DNA of 64,000 nt from Clostridium sp. AM33-3 (GTDB lineage: Bacteria > Bacillota > Clostridia > Lachnospirales > Lachnospiraceae): contig NZ_QUIV01000007.1 in the NCBI RefSeq assembly GCF_003480315.1, positions 1 to 64,000 on the forward strand, in the 5' to 3' direction. Below are positions 34,021 to 43,699 of this stretch, in pieces; positions within the stretch are counted from its first letter, which is position 1; each line of letters opens with the position of its first letter. The position numbers and the translations under genes are program-made. The notes beneath the pieces were generated by a model, which had not been told where the DNA came from, made no database searches, and saw only the letters and a program-made list of their open reading frames with translations.

Positions 34021-34866
34021 ATGTCAAACTTGCATCCAATTACAATCAGTTCCTGGACTCTGGGCGATCAGTGCAGCTTTGAAGAGCGGGTACAGGCAGC
34101 AAAAAAAGCAGGCTACGAAGGAATCGGCCTGCGGGCAGAGACCTATGCGGATGCCTTAAATGAGGGTCTGAAGGACCGTGACATTCTCGCGATACTGGAA
34201 AAATACGATATGAAGGTCACGGAAGTGGAGTATATCGTACAGTGGGCAGAGGAGCATCGCTCTTACGAACAGAAATACAAAGAGCAGATCTGCTTTCATA
34301 TGTGCCAGCTGTTTGGTGTCCGCCATATCAACTGTGGTCTGATGGAAAACTATCCGGTGGAGCAGACAACTCAGAAGTTAAAAGAGCTTTGTCAGAGAGC
34401 CGGGGAATATATGATCGGAGTAGAGCCGATGCCGTACAGCGGAATCCCGGATCTGAAAAAGGCGTATCAGGTGGTGATGGCCTCCGGCTGCGAAAATGCG
34501 ATGATCATTCTGGACAGCTGGCACTGGGTAAGAGCCGATCAGCCCTATGACATCCTGACAAAAGAAATTGCCAAAAAGGTGGTAAGCATCCAGATCAATG
34601 ATGCCTATGAAAGACCTTATGCAGCGCCTGTTTTAAGAGATGAATCCATGCATGACAGGCTTGCGCCCGGCACGGGAGCTAAGGATACTGCAGGCTTTGT
34701 CCGCATGGTCCGCGAAGCCGGAGTATCTCCGCTCGCGGTCGGCGTCGAGGTGATCTCCGATGCCATCCTGGCGAAGGGTGTGGAGAAGGCTGCCGCCTAT
34801 ACATACGAGAATACCGTAAAGGTTCTTAAAGAAGCATGGCCAGAGCTTTTGAACGGAGAAAAATAA
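34021..34866 (+). CDS. Xylose isomerase-like TIM-barrel protein (possible 3-dehydroshikimate dehydratase)
   Basis: 281 residues of the sugar phosphate isomerase/epimerase superfamily. Likely metal ligands are the Glu in IGVEPMPYSG, Asp and His in IILDSWHW, the Gln/Asn/Asp in VSIQINDAYE and the Glu in VGVEVISD. The superfamily includes AsbF/QuiC-type 3-dehydroshikimate dehydratases, which make protocatechuate. With AroE and AroD alongside, that activity is attractive, but isomerase or epimerase activity cannot be excluded. CAGGAGG lies upstream of the ATG at 34021. Confidence 0.8.
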   Translation: MSNLHPITISSWTLGDQCSFEERVQAAKKAGYEGIGLRAETYADALNEGLKDRDILAILEKYDMKVTEVEYIVQWAEEHRSYEQKYKEQICFHMCQLFGVRHINCGLMENYPVEQTTQKLKELCQRAGEYMIGVEPMPYSGIPDLKKAYQVVMASGCENAMIILDSWHWVRADQPYDILTKEIAKKVVSIQINDAYERPYAAPVLRDESMHDRLAPGTGAKDTAGFVRMVREAGVSPLAVGVEVISDAILAKGVEKAAAYTYENTVKVLKEAWPELLNGEK

Positions 34867-34902
34867 GACTGCAAATAAAATAAGATACAGAATGGAGCTA
34901 CA

Positions 34903-36828
34903 ATGAAATTCAAAGCAATGTTTCAGCCGATAGAAATTGGCAATATGACAGTGAAAAACAGATTTGTGGTGCCGCCGATGGGCAACAACTTTGCAAATAC
35001 CGACGGCACGATGAGTGAACAGTCTGCAGCCTATTATGCAGAACGCGCAAAAGGAGGCTTTGGCCTGATCACGATCGAGGCAACCGTTGTCCATCCGGAT
35101 GCGAAGGGCGGACCGAGAAAGCCATGTCTCTACGATGACAGCATGATCGAAAGCTTTCAAAAGGTGATCGAGGCCTGCCACAGGGAGGGGGCGAAGGTTT
35201 CCATCCAGCTTCAGAATGCAGGGCCGGAGGGAAATGCGAAGAATGCAGGGGCGCCGATCAAGGCGGCATCATCCATCTGCACACAGTGTGGAAGAGATAT
35301 CCCGCAGACACTGACAACAGAGGAAATCTATCACCTGGTCGATGGCTATGCAGATGCTGCGGAGCGAGCCTGGAAGGCCGGCGCGGATGCCGTGGAAGTT
35401 CACATGGCGCATGGGTATCTGGTGAATTCATTCCTTTCTCCACGGACCAATAAGCGGGTAGATGAGTTTGGAGGATGCTTTGAGAACAGGATGCGTTTTC
35501 CGCGGCTGATCATCGAAAAGATCCGGGAACGGGTCGGAGACAGGATTGCGGTCCTGGCCCGTATCAACAGCTCTGACGAGATTTTAGGCGGAAATGACGT
35601 ACATGACAGTGCCGCGATCGCAGCCTGCCTGGAGGATTACGGTGTTGATGCGCTTCATGTATCCCGGTCAGTACATATCCGTGATGAATATATGTGGGCA
35701 CCGACTGCGGTCCATGGAGGCTTTTCTGCGGACCTTGTCACAGAGATCAAGCGTGCTGTGACGATTCCGGTCATCACGGTAGGCCGTTTTACGGAACCGC
35801 AGTACGCTGAACTTCTGGTGCGGGAGGGCCGGACTGATCTGGTTGCCTTTGGACGTCAGAGCCTGGCAGATCCGGAGATGCCGAAAAAAGCTCTGGAAGG
35901 ACGGCTGGAGGACATGATCCCATGCATTGCGTGTCTTCAGGGCTGTGTCCCAAGCATGTATCAGGGAAAACCGCTGTGCTGTCTGACAAACCCGTTCCTC
36001 GGCCATGAGAGCGAGCAGTGGAAAACGGCAGAAACATCAAAGAAGGTGATGGTGATCGGCGGCGGTGTTGGCGGTCTGTGCGCTTCTTTTGTGGCAGCAG
36101 AACGTGGTCACAGCGTTACGCTTTTTGAAGCAGGGCATGTGCTCGGAGGGAACATGCGCCTGGCTGCTTTTCCACCTGGAAAGGGAGATATTACCAATAT
36201 GGTACGCGCCTACATTCACCGCTGTGAAAAGGATGGTGTCAGGATCATTCTGGATCAGGAGGTTACCCTGGAGCTGATCCGCAAAGAAAATCCGGATGCC
36301 GTGATCGTTGCTACTGGCGCAAAGCCACTGGTTCTGCCAATTGAAGGAATTGACCAGCCGGAAATCCTCTCGGGTTCCGCTGTGCTGGATGGAACGTGCG
36401 CGCCGGGGAAAAAGGTCCTTGTTGTCGGCGGAGGAATGGTCGGCTGTGAGATCGCGGCACTCCTCGGAGAACAGGAGCATGAGGTCGATGTGATCGAGCT
36501 GCGCGGGGAAATCGGAGCAGATGTGATCAGAGAACATAAAATCTATCTGATGAAGGATTTTGAGCAATACCGGATCGGCCAGATCACAGGAGCGAAGGTG
36601 TGCCGTTTTTATAAGGATGGTGTGGAATATGAAGGTGCAGACGGTGCCAGACAGGAAGCACGCGGCTATGACAGCGTTGTGCTGGCTATGGGCTATCGGA
36701 GCTGCAATCCGTTTGCCGGTCAGATCGAAAAGCTTGGAAAAGAAGTATATGTGATCGGAGATGCACATCAGGCAAGACGTGCCCTTGAGGCAACTTCTGA
36801 GGCATATCAGGCCGCGATCCGTCTTTAA
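34903..36828 (+). CDS. NADH:flavin oxidoreductase / ene-reductase with Fe-S and FAD domains (2)
   Basis: 641 residues, same three-part layout as the enzyme at 29108 but clearly a diverged paralog. The FMN barrel has ADAVEVHMAHGYLVNSFLSP; Cys341, 344, 348 and 359/360 form the 4Fe-4S site (CIACLQGC); Rossmann motifs are VMVIGGGVGGLCAS and VLVVGGGMVGCEIA. It should reduce an activated double bond. Two such enzymes in one cluster suggest two reductions or two substrates. It follows the TIM-barrel gene by 36 bases. Confidence 0.9.
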   Translation: MKFKAMFQPIEIGNMTVKNRFVVPPMGNNFANTDGTMSEQSAAYYAERAKGGFGLITIEATVVHPDAKGGPRKPCLYDDSMIESFQKVIEACHREGAKVSIQLQNAGPEGNAKNAGAPIKAASSICTQCGRDIPQTLTTEEIYHLVDGYADAAERAWKAGADAVEVHMAHGYLVNSFLSPRTNKRVDEFGGCFENRMRFPRLIIEKIRERVGDRIAVLARINSSDEILGGNDVHDSAAIAACLEDYGVDALHVSRSVHIRDEYMWAPTAVHGGFSADLVTEIKRAVTIPVITVGRFTEPQYAELLVREGRTDLVAFGRQSLADPEMPKKALEGRLEDMIPCIACLQGCVPSMYQGKPLCCLTNPFLGHESEQWKTAETSKKVMVIGGGVGGLCASFVAAERGHSVTLFEAGHVLGGNMRLAAFPPGKGDITNMVRAYIHRCEKDGVRIILDQEVTLELIRKENPDAVIVATGAKPLVLPIEGIDQPEILSGSAVLDGTCAPGKKVLVVGGGMVGCEIAALLGEQEHEVDVIELRGEIGADVIREHKIYLMKDFEQYRIGQITGAKVCRFYKDGVEYEGADGARQEARGYDSVVLAMGYRSCNPFAGQIEKLGKEVYVIGDAHQARRALEATSEAYQAAIRL

Positions 36829-36899
36829 CACATCAGTTTGTTTGGCAGGTTTATACCAATAACCACAATCTAAAAACTGTGACATATACAACTATTTAC

Positions 36900-36928
36900 T
36901 TGATATCCGGAAAAACCTGTGCTATAAT
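36900..36928 (+). promoter_or_regulatory. Promoter of the TAXI-TRAP operon
   Basis: TTGATA (36900-36905), 17-base spacer, TATAAT (36923-36928), about 85 bases before the binding-protein gene. Confidence 0.8.
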
Positions 36929-37012
36929 GGGCCTCAAGTTAAGAAAATACAGTGTTACGAAATAAAAGAAAGCGTATCCGTATTTTTCAGAGAACCTGAG
37001 GAGGACATGATT

Positions 37013-38068
37013 ATGAAAAAGAATATGGCACTGGTTATGGCATCTATGATGGCAGCATTATCCCTCACAGCCTGCGGCGGTTCCGGCGCAGCATCTACTG
37101 CTGCGGCTGACACCAAGACTGCAGATACCACTGCGGCCGGCAGCGCAGACACCAAAGCAGCACCGGCAGACAAGATCGGTCTGGCAGGCAGCGGCAAGGA
37201 ACTCATTTTCACCACTGGAGGCGACCAGGGTACCTACTACGGCTTCGGAAGTGTCATTGCCGGTCAGATCAGCGACCTGACTGACACAACCGTGACTGCC
37301 ATCGTGGGAAAGGGCTCGAAAGGAAACATTGAGGCAATGGATGCCGGCGATGCGCAGCTCGGTTTTGTACAGTCCGATGTTATGGCATACGCGTATAACG
37401 GCACAAACCTTTTCGAGGGCGCCAAGATCGACGGTTTTTCCACTGTGGCAGCGCTTTACATGGAGCAGGTACAGATCGTAACCCTGGATCCGGACATCAA
37501 GACCGTGGCTGACTTAAAGGGCAAGACCGTATCCGTTGGCGATTCCGGTTCCGGTGTTTACTTCAACGCTCTGGACTGCCTGGGTGCATACGATTTAACC
37601 ATTGACGATATCAAACCTACCTACCAGTCCTTCGGTGACAGCGTAGAGGCGATGCAGGACGGAAAGATTGACGCAGCTTTCATTGTGGCAGGTGCACCGA
37701 CCACTGCAGTGACCTCCCTGGCAGCAACCAGAGACGTATATCTGGTAGAGCTGGATGATGAGCACATTGCAAAGCTCCAGGAAACCTCTCCCTATTACAC
37801 AAAGAATGTCATCTCAAAGGATGCATACGGACTCGACAAAGACGCTACGACCGTTGCAGTCGGTGCAGTTATCATCGCGCAGGATGATGTAGATGAAAAT
37901 GATATTTACAATGTGGTAGCAGGCATCTACGACAGCATCGACACCCTGGGACATGACAAGAAAAATGAGCTGGATCTTGACTTTGCAGCTTCCGTAACCG
38001 CAGTTCCGTACCATGCAGGCGCAGCGAAATATTTTGCTGAAAAAGGTCTGACCGTACCGACCAAATAA
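37013..38068 (+). CDS. TAXI-family TRAP transporter solute-binding lipoprotein
   Basis: 351 residues. The signal peptide ends in the lipobox LTAC (Cys near residue 20 of the mature start), followed by an Ala/Thr-rich linker to about 55. The binding domain starts LIFTTGGDQGTYYGFGSVIA, the TAXI signature, and has VGDSGSGVYFNA and FIVAGAPTTAV. It captures an organic acid outside the membrane and hands it to the fused permease encoded next. The ATG at 37013 is seven bases after GGAGGA; that at 37007 is too close. Substrate by context: quinate/shikimate or related acids. Confidence 0.92.
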   Translation: MKKNMALVMASMMAALSLTACGGSGAASTAAADTKTADTTAAGSADTKAAPADKIGLAGSGKELIFTTGGDQGTYYGFGSVIAGQISDLTDTTVTAIVGKGSKGNIEAMDAGDAQLGFVQSDVMAYAYNGTNLFEGAKIDGFSTVAALYMEQVQIVTLDPDIKTVADLKGKTVSVGDSGSGVYFNALDCLGAYDLTIDDIKPTYQSFGDSVEAMQDGKIDAAFIVAGAPTTAVTSLAATRDVYLVELDDEHIAKLQETSPYYTKNVISKDAYGLDKDATTVAVGAVIIAQDDVDENDIYNVVAGIYDSIDTLGHDKKNELDLDFAASVTAVPYHAGAAKYFAEKGLTVPTK

Positions 38069-38172
38069 GGACGAAGGTGCGGCGGGAAGCTGTGAATAGC
38101 ATGCAGCAGAACAGCGAACAGGGTGTTTCTGGAAAGGTACGCCTGAAATGGAATAGGAAGGGGATTTGATTT

Positions 38173-40152
38173 ATGAGCTTTCTGTACAAACACAAAACAG
38201 AAGCCGCAGTGAACACGGCACCGGCAGGCGACGGCTTAACCGGAACCGCAGAAGATGTCGATGCGGTGATGAAAAAATATGACAGGGAATCCAATGTCCG
38301 TGTATGGGAGGGAAAGCCGAAAACCGTGATCCGTTTCCTGATGGCAGCATTCTCTCTGTTCTGCATCTACCTGACCCTGGTAGACAAGAGCCTCCCGGAG
38401 GTGCGCTTAAGCTTATTCTTGGCCATGATAATCGTCATCGGTTTTTTAAACTATCCGATCAAAAAAGGTCATGTCCGTGTGAACCACATTCCGTGGTATG
38501 ATGTGGCGCTGATGGTGGCAGGCGCAGGCCCGTTCCTGTACTTTGCAGCCAATGCCCAGAAGATTCTGCTGACCAGCTACAGCGTCATTTCCAAAGACCC
38601 GTTTATGCTTGCGCTGGCAATTGTGGCTATTCTGGTTTTGGTGGAGCTTTGCCGTCGCTGTGTCGGTCTTCCGATCCTTTTTGTGGTAGGCGCGCTGCTC
38701 ATTTACACCTTTGCAAATGTCCGTTTTGGCAAGGTCGTTTATGATCTGTTCTACACCACCAACGGTGTGATGAACACCCCGATCAACGTGTGTCAGAAGT
38801 ACATTGTGGTATTCATCATTTTCGGCGCGTTCCTGGAGAGAACCAGTATCTCGGCGTTCTTCATTGATCTGGCAAACTGTGTGGCAGGTTCTTCCTGCGG
38901 CGGTCCGGCTAAGGTAGCGGTCATCTCCTCTGCGCTGTGCGGTATGGTTTCCGGTTCTTCTGTAGGAAACACCGTGACCACCGGCTCCGTGACCATCCCG
39001 ATGATGATCCGGACCGGTTATAAACCGGAGTTTGCAGGCGCTGTTGAGGCAGCAGCCTCCACCGGCGGACAGATCATGCCGCCGATCATGGGCGCAGCAG
39101 CATTCCTGATGGCAGAGTATACCGGCGTTCCCTACTCCCGTATCGCAGTGCTGGCCATCCTGCCGGCTATTCTGTACTTCGCAGGTATTTACATTGCCGT
39201 ACACTTAGAAGCAAAGAAGCTGGGTTTACAGGGTCTTGATAAAGACAGCCTTCCGAAATTCAGCTATTTAGTAAAGAAGCTTTATCTGCTGACTCCACTG
39301 GTAGTCCTGGTGGTCCTGGTATCTAACGGTACCCGCACCATGCAGAGCTCCGCAGCTATCGCAATCCTGGTTACCATCCTGGTTGGCCTGTTCAATGCCG
39401 ATAACCGCATCACTCCGGGTAAGATCATTGACGCCCTGGAAGCAGGCGGTAAGGGAACCATTACCGTTGCCTCCGCATGTACCATGGCCGGTATCGTGGC
39501 AGGCTGCATTACCTCTACCGGCCTTGCATCCAAGCTCCTGCGCGCTATCGTATCTGCGTCAGGTGGTGTCATGATTATCGCGTTACTGCTTACCATGGTC
39601 TGCTGTATCGTGCTCGGCATGGGCGTTCCGACCACCGCAACCTACTGCATTATGGCAGCAACCTGTGCTCCGATCCTTATGAGCCCGGACATCGGCGTTG
39701 AGATGCTGGCAGCACACTTCTTCGTATTCTACTTCGGCATTGTGGCAGATATCACACCGCCGGTGGCACTGGCAGCCTACGCAGGCGCAGCCATCGCGAA
39801 GGCCGGACCGATGAAGACCGCGTTCAACGCAAGCCGCCTTGCCATCGCCGCTTTTATTGTGCCGTATATCATTGCCATGAATCCGGCAATGCTGTTTATC
39901 AACACCACGATCCCGGAGGTGGTCATGATCACCATCAGCAGCATCATTGGTATTTTTGGTGTGGCAGCAGGCTTAAGCGGCTTTGTATTCCGTGATATGA
40001 AATGGTGGGAGAGGATTCTCTGCATTGTTGGCGGCCTGACCCTTTTAGTACCGGGCAGCCTGACTGACCTGATCGGACTGGTTCTGGTAGGCGCCGTGTG
40101 CGTACTGGGATATCAGGCAGCGAAGAAAGAAAAAGAAATGCTGGCTGCATAA
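38173..40152 (+). CDS. Fused TRAP transporter permease (4TM-12TM)
   Basis: 659 residues with about 16-18 membrane helices. It joins the small and large TRAP permeases in one chain, as usual for TAXI-type systems. Family blocks: GNTVTTGSVTIPMMIRTGY and AAASTGGQIMPPIMGAAAFL in the large part, with GMGVPTTATYCIMAATCAP and DITPPVALAAYAGAAIA later. It completes the transporter with the lipoprotein 104 bases upstream. AGGAAGGGGATT precedes the ATG. Confidence 0.93.
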   Translation: MSFLYKHKTEAAVNTAPAGDGLTGTAEDVDAVMKKYDRESNVRVWEGKPKTVIRFLMAAFSLFCIYLTLVDKSLPEVRLSLFLAMIIVIGFLNYPIKKGHVRVNHIPWYDVALMVAGAGPFLYFAANAQKILLTSYSVISKDPFMLALAIVAILVLVELCRRCVGLPILFVVGALLIYTFANVRFGKVVYDLFYTTNGVMNTPINVCQKYIVVFIIFGAFLERTSISAFFIDLANCVAGSSCGGPAKVAVISSALCGMVSGSSVGNTVTTGSVTIPMMIRTGYKPEFAGAVEAAASTGGQIMPPIMGAAAFLMAEYTGVPYSRIAVLAILPAILYFAGIYIAVHLEAKKLGLQGLDKDSLPKFSYLVKKLYLLTPLVVLVVLVSNGTRTMQSSAAIAILVTILVGLFNADNRITPGKIIDALEAGGKGTITVASACTMAGIVAGCITSTGLASKLLRAIVSASGGVMIIALLLTMVCCIVLGMGVPTTATYCIMAATCAPILMSPDIGVEMLAAHFFVFYFGIVADITPPVALAAYAGAAIAKAGPMKTAFNASRLAIAAFIVPYIIAMNPAMLFINTTIPEVVMITISSIIGIFGVAAGLSGFVFRDMKWWERILCIVGGLTLLVPGSLTDLIGLVLVGAVCVLGYQAAKKEKEMLAA

Positions 40153-40157
40153 AATTC

Positions 40158-40216
40158 ACAATTTAAAATATGACAAGGGTCGCGTGAGCTGAGAAAGGCA
40201 ACTCACACGGCCCTTT
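40158..40216 (+). terminator. Terminator-like hairpin after the TRAP operon
   Basis: AAGGGTCGCGTGAG (40175-40188) pairs with CTCACACGGCCCTT (40202-40215) with one mismatch and one G-U pair. The flank ACAATTTAAAATATGACAAGG is nearly identical to that of the hairpin at 44599. Confidence 0.6.
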
Positions 40217-40259
40217 AAGCTATCAATATTTTTATTCTGTAATTGAGCAGTATACAGGA

Positions 40260-41171
40260 TTATTGCTGATTGAATTTCTCAAAATACAGGAATTTTTGTA
40301 AAATCAATTGCCTGAGTGCTAGTGTACTGTTTTTGTGAATGTTGGTACGTGAAAGCAGAAGCATTGTGCTGACATGCATAGCAGGTTTTAACGGAAAAAA
40401 GCAAAGGTTTAACTGCTCGTCTTTGGTCAGATCTTCCGGGAGAAATCCAACACCTAATCCTTCTGATATCATTTTTCGGATGGTATGAAGTGTTTCAACC
40501 TCGTAGGTGATTGAAGGAAAAAAATGATTGCAGGAAAGAGCGTCCTGTTCCATTTTCCGAAAAACATTGTTTCCTTTCGTCAGCAGAAAAGGAGTCTGAT
40601 CGAGCATAGGGAAGGAAAATGTTTGATTTCGGATAGCAGAAACAGCAGGATGGCTTGCCGGAAGTGACAAAAAATAAGCTTCCCGATGAAGAAGTATTGC
40701 CTCTGATTGGAGCTTTTCTGGTGTGTGGGTAGCTGTAATTGCGAGATCAGCGAATCCATGTTCCAGATATTCTTCAGCCATAGAAACAGATCCGACCGTA
40801 ACTTCCAATGAGGTGTGTGGAAATTGTCTGACAAATTCAGGCTGAATATGGGAACGGAAAAAATACTGTACTTTTGGAGATAAGATCAAGTGGATGACTT
40901 GCTGCTGTTTGGCTTTTAGTCGTTCCAGTGCTTTCATTCCTTTTTTATATTCCTGTAGAAGCGCATGTGCTCCGTTCAGATAAAGAATACCTTCCTCTGT
41001 CAGGCGCATTTCCCGGTTATCCCAGACAAACAGGTTCACACCAATTCGCTTTTCTAAAATCTTTACTTCTCTGGAAAGTGTAGACTGTGACATGAAATTT
41101 TTTTCTGCAGCCCGGGTTACACTTTTCAATTCTGCAATGTCGATCAAATATTCTAATTGTTTTATATCCAT
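40260..41171 (-). CDS. LysR family regulator (downstream member of a tandem pair)
   Basis: 303 residues with a LysR helix-turn-helix (MDIKQLEYLIDIAELKSVTR, then FMSQSTLSREVKILEKRIG) and effector domain (LLHREAYFLSLPASHP, MISEGLGVGFLPEDL). Its start overlaps the end of the other LysR gene by 10 bases, so it is translated from the same mRNA. Two overlapping LysR genes are unusual and suggest a dual or hetero-oligomeric control of the divergent transporter and hydrolase genes. Confidence 0.9.
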   Translation of the reverse strand: MDIKQLEYLIDIAELKSVTRAAEKNFMSQSTLSREVKILEKRIGVNLFVWDNREMRLTEEGILYLNGAHALLQEYKKGMKALERLKAKQQQVIHLILSPKVQYFFRSHIQPEFVRQFPHTSLEVTVGSVSMAEEYLEHGFADLAITATHTPEKLQSEAILLHREAYFLSLPASHPAVSAIRNQTFSFPMLDQTPFLLTKGNNVFRKMEQDALSCNHFFPSITYEVETLHTIRKMISEGLGVGFLPEDLTKDEQLNLCFFPLKPAMHVSTMLLLSRTNIHKNSTLALRQLILQKFLYFEKFNQQ

Positions 41172-42166
41172 TTCAAATCAGTCCTTGTCCTTCTATCTGC
41201 TTGATTCATAAATTCTTCACGGAATTTTTCAATTAGGGGATCACAATCCATCTGATATAACGGATTTACAGACAACTGTTCTGTAAGAAGATAGATGAGA
41301 TAGCGCTCTGGAAAACTTAAACGGTGATTGGAATTCCAGAGAATCCCGGATGTGATCCGGAAGGAAGAATGAATCCGGAAGAAATGCAGATCCGGGCATT
41401 GTGTTGCGTAAAGTCTTGGAAGTATTCCGATACCGAGTCCGGAACGAATCAAAGTGGAAAGTATGGTAACATTGGATGTCTGATATGCAATCATAGGCGA
41501 AAAATCACAGCGGGCAAATTGTTCGGCACATACCTGACCAATCGAAGTGTCAGGTGTCATCATGATGAATGGGGAATCTGCAAATTGGTTCAGGCTGGCA
41601 GTTGCGGGGAAATCAGGATTTGCGGAAGCTTTCCCGGCCATGCGGTGATATGGCGGAACTGCGAGCAAAAGCTCTTCGTGATGGATGGGGGCAAATAAGA
41701 AATGATCACGGTCATTTTTCAGGGCGGTGCTGACGATCAGGGATACTTGCCGGTTTTTCAGGTATTCCCGAAGCTGGTTTGTATAACCTTCCTGAATAGA
41801 CAGTTTGATTTGCGGAAACTGATGGATAAAAAGTGGATACAATTTTGCTATTTCAGCGGCACCACGATGTGGGGAAATACCAATGGAGAGATACTCTGTC
41901 TGGGCAGTGTGCAAAAGGTTCATGGAGCTGAGGGTTTTTTCCTGAATTTCCTGCATACGCCGTGCCATATCAAGGTAAAGAAAACCAGCAGGGGTAGGAT
42001 ATAGCTTTTTCCGGTAGCGCCGGAATAATTCCATACCAAGTTCTCCTTCCAGATTGGAAAGATATTTACTCAGCGCGGGCTGAGAGATTCCAAGTTTTTG
42101 GGCGGCACCGGAAAGATTCTGACAGGAAGCGATTTCTAAAATATAAGGCAGTTGCTCTAATTTCAT
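41162..42166 (-). CDS. LysR family regulator (first member of a tandem pair)
   Basis: 334 residues from the ATG at 42166, which has AAAAGGAG upstream. An in-frame start at 42196 was rejected because the family begins with MKLEQLPYILEIAS. Helix-turn-helix: GISQPALSKYLSNLEGELGM. Effector domain: LLLAVPPYHRMAG and LIRSGLGIGILPRLY. It is divergent from the SLC13-like transporter gene, 211 bases away, and probably binds near the palindrome at 42216. Confidence 0.9.
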   Translation of the reverse strand: MKLEQLPYILEIASCQNLSGAAQKLGISQPALSKYLSNLEGELGMELFRRYRKKLYPTPAGFLYLDMARRMQEIQEKTLSSMNLLHTAQTEYLSIGISPHRGAAEIAKLYPLFIHQFPQIKLSIQEGYTNQLREYLKNRQVSLIVSTALKNDRDHFLFAPIHHEELLLAVPPYHRMAGKASANPDFPATASLNQFADSPFIMMTPDTSIGQVCAEQFARCDFSPMIAYQTSNVTILSTLIRSGLGIGILPRLYATQCPDLHFFRIHSSFRITSGILWNSNHRLSFPERYLIYLLTEQLSVNPLYQMDCDPLIEKFREEFMNQADRRTRTDLKWI

Positions 42167-42215
42167 AAAGACTCCTTTTCCATAACTTTTATACATAGTT
42201 TATATAAGCTTCGTG

Positions 42216-42247
42216 CGATTGTCAATCGTCAGTTGGAAGCATAAAAT
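42216..42247 (+). promoter_or_regulatory. Promoter with overlapping palindrome before the transporter gene
   Basis: TTGTCA (42219-42224), 17-base spacer, TAAAAT (42242-42247). The perfect palindrome CGATTGTCAATCG (42216-42228) covers the -35, suggesting a regulator site. An AT-rich dyad (TTATA...TATAA near 42190-42206) is also present. Confidence 0.6.
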
Positions 42248-42376
42248 AAAACTAAAGTTCCTGCTTACACCACATGATAATAATGCGAAGGAGGAATTTG
42301 ATATCTGCAGATAAATGAAATAAGAGTGTGAATGTGGTGAAAAATTACAAAGGAAAATATTGGAGGGAGAGATACG

Positions 42377-43675
42377 ATGGAGAATATGAATCTGTATATT
42401 GTTGTTGGCGTGCTGATCTTTATGATCATCATGTTTTTACTGCAAAAAGCTACGTATGGCGTAACTGCCATGACCAGCGTTGCAATTCTGGTACTTACCG
42501 GAGTGCTGGATTTCACGACGGCGTTTTCTGGCATCATCAATAAAAATACCATTCTTGTTGCAACGGTAATGGTAGTAGGAAACGCAATTGGAAAGACAAG
42601 TGTGACCAGAAAAATAAAAGCAGGAATCAACCACCTGAAAGGAAAAAGCGGATTGATCCTGATGCTGGCCATGTTCGGATTTACGATACTGTTGTGTCAG
42701 GTTATGGGACAGGTTGCAGTTCTCACGATCATGTTTGTTTTTGTTCAGACTCTGGATGATGATGGAGAGGTGTGTTCGTCCAGAATGCTGTATCTGATTG
42801 TTGCAATGCTTTGTGCATGGACCGGACGGTTCCCTGTTGGAATGGGTGCCGCATTGCCGATGCAGGCCAACGCTTACTATGAAGGTATGGTGACAGACCC
42901 GGCACAGACACTTGGCATGTTTGATATGACAAAAGTAGCTATCATTCCGGCATTGGCCTTAACAGTGTATTCTTTATTTGCGTGGAGACTTTTACCGAAA
43001 ACTACGTTGGACAGTTCGGCGGTAAAAACAAACCAGAGCGCACAGAAAGAAGAAACATCAATCTCTGGATTTCAGGAATTTATTGTATTTGCAGTATTTT
43101 TTGCGGTAGTGATTGGATTCCTTTTTTCAGATTTACTTGGAAATCAGGCATATATGATTTCTGTTGTAGGTGTGCTGCTGATCATCTATACAAAGACGAT
43201 GAAACGCGAAGAAGTTGTAGAAATCATGACAAGCGATATGGTATGGATGATTGCCGGCATGCTGGCTATGTCTTCGGCCCTTAGCTCTTCTGGTGCAGGA
43301 GAAGCAATTGGAAATTTTGTATTGAATATTCTTGGGGAAAACCCAAGTGGTCTTAAGGTTTTAACTGTTTTTGGAATAACAACCGTAGTTATGACAACAT
43401 TTTTATCCAACACCGGAAGCATGGCAGTATTAACTCCGATCGCGGCAAGTACTGCATTGGCTGGTGGTATGGATCCGAGGGCGGTAGTGCTGGTTGTAAA
43501 TGTTGCTTCCTGGTTTGCGCTTGCTTTTCCAACTGGCTGCGCTGCCGGAACCATGGTTTATGCAATTGGTAAATACGATCCGATTAAGCTGTTGAAATTT
43601 AACATTCCATATCTGATTATTGCTGTTGCAACATTGATTTTCAGTACAAATCTGTTTTTCCCGGTATATGGTTAA
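42377..43675 (+). CDS. SLC13/DASS-like anion transporter
   Basis: 432 residues, about 11-12 membrane segments, of the ArsB/NhaD/SLC13 superfamily. Family-like segments are MTSVAILVLTGVLDFTTAFSG, IAGMLAMSSALSSSGAGEAIG and TFLSNTGSMAVLTPIAASTAL (the SNT motif of the DASS family). It should import a di- or tricarboxylate or similar anion. It is divergent from the LysR pair and 24 bases before the hydrolase gene, so the hydrolase probably acts on the imported compound. Confidence 0.85.
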   Translation: MENMNLYIVVGVLIFMIIMFLLQKATYGVTAMTSVAILVLTGVLDFTTAFSGIINKNTILVATVMVVGNAIGKTSVTRKIKAGINHLKGKSGLILMLAMFGFTILLCQVMGQVAVLTIMFVFVQTLDDDGEVCSSRMLYLIVAMLCAWTGRFPVGMGAALPMQANAYYEGMVTDPAQTLGMFDMTKVAIIPALALTVYSLFAWRLLPKTTLDSSAVKTNQSAQKEETSISGFQEFIVFAVFFAVVIGFLFSDLLGNQAYMISVVGVLLIIYTKTMKREEVVEIMTSDMVWMIAGMLAMSSALSSSGAGEAIGNFVLNILGENPSGLKVLTVFGITTVVMTTFLSNTGSMAVLTPIAASTALAGGMDPRAVVLVVNVASWFALAFPTGCAAGTMVYAIGKYDPIKLLKFNIPYLIIAVATLIFSTNLFFPVYG

Positions 43676-43699
43676 GCAAATAAAAGGAGGAAGAGAAAG

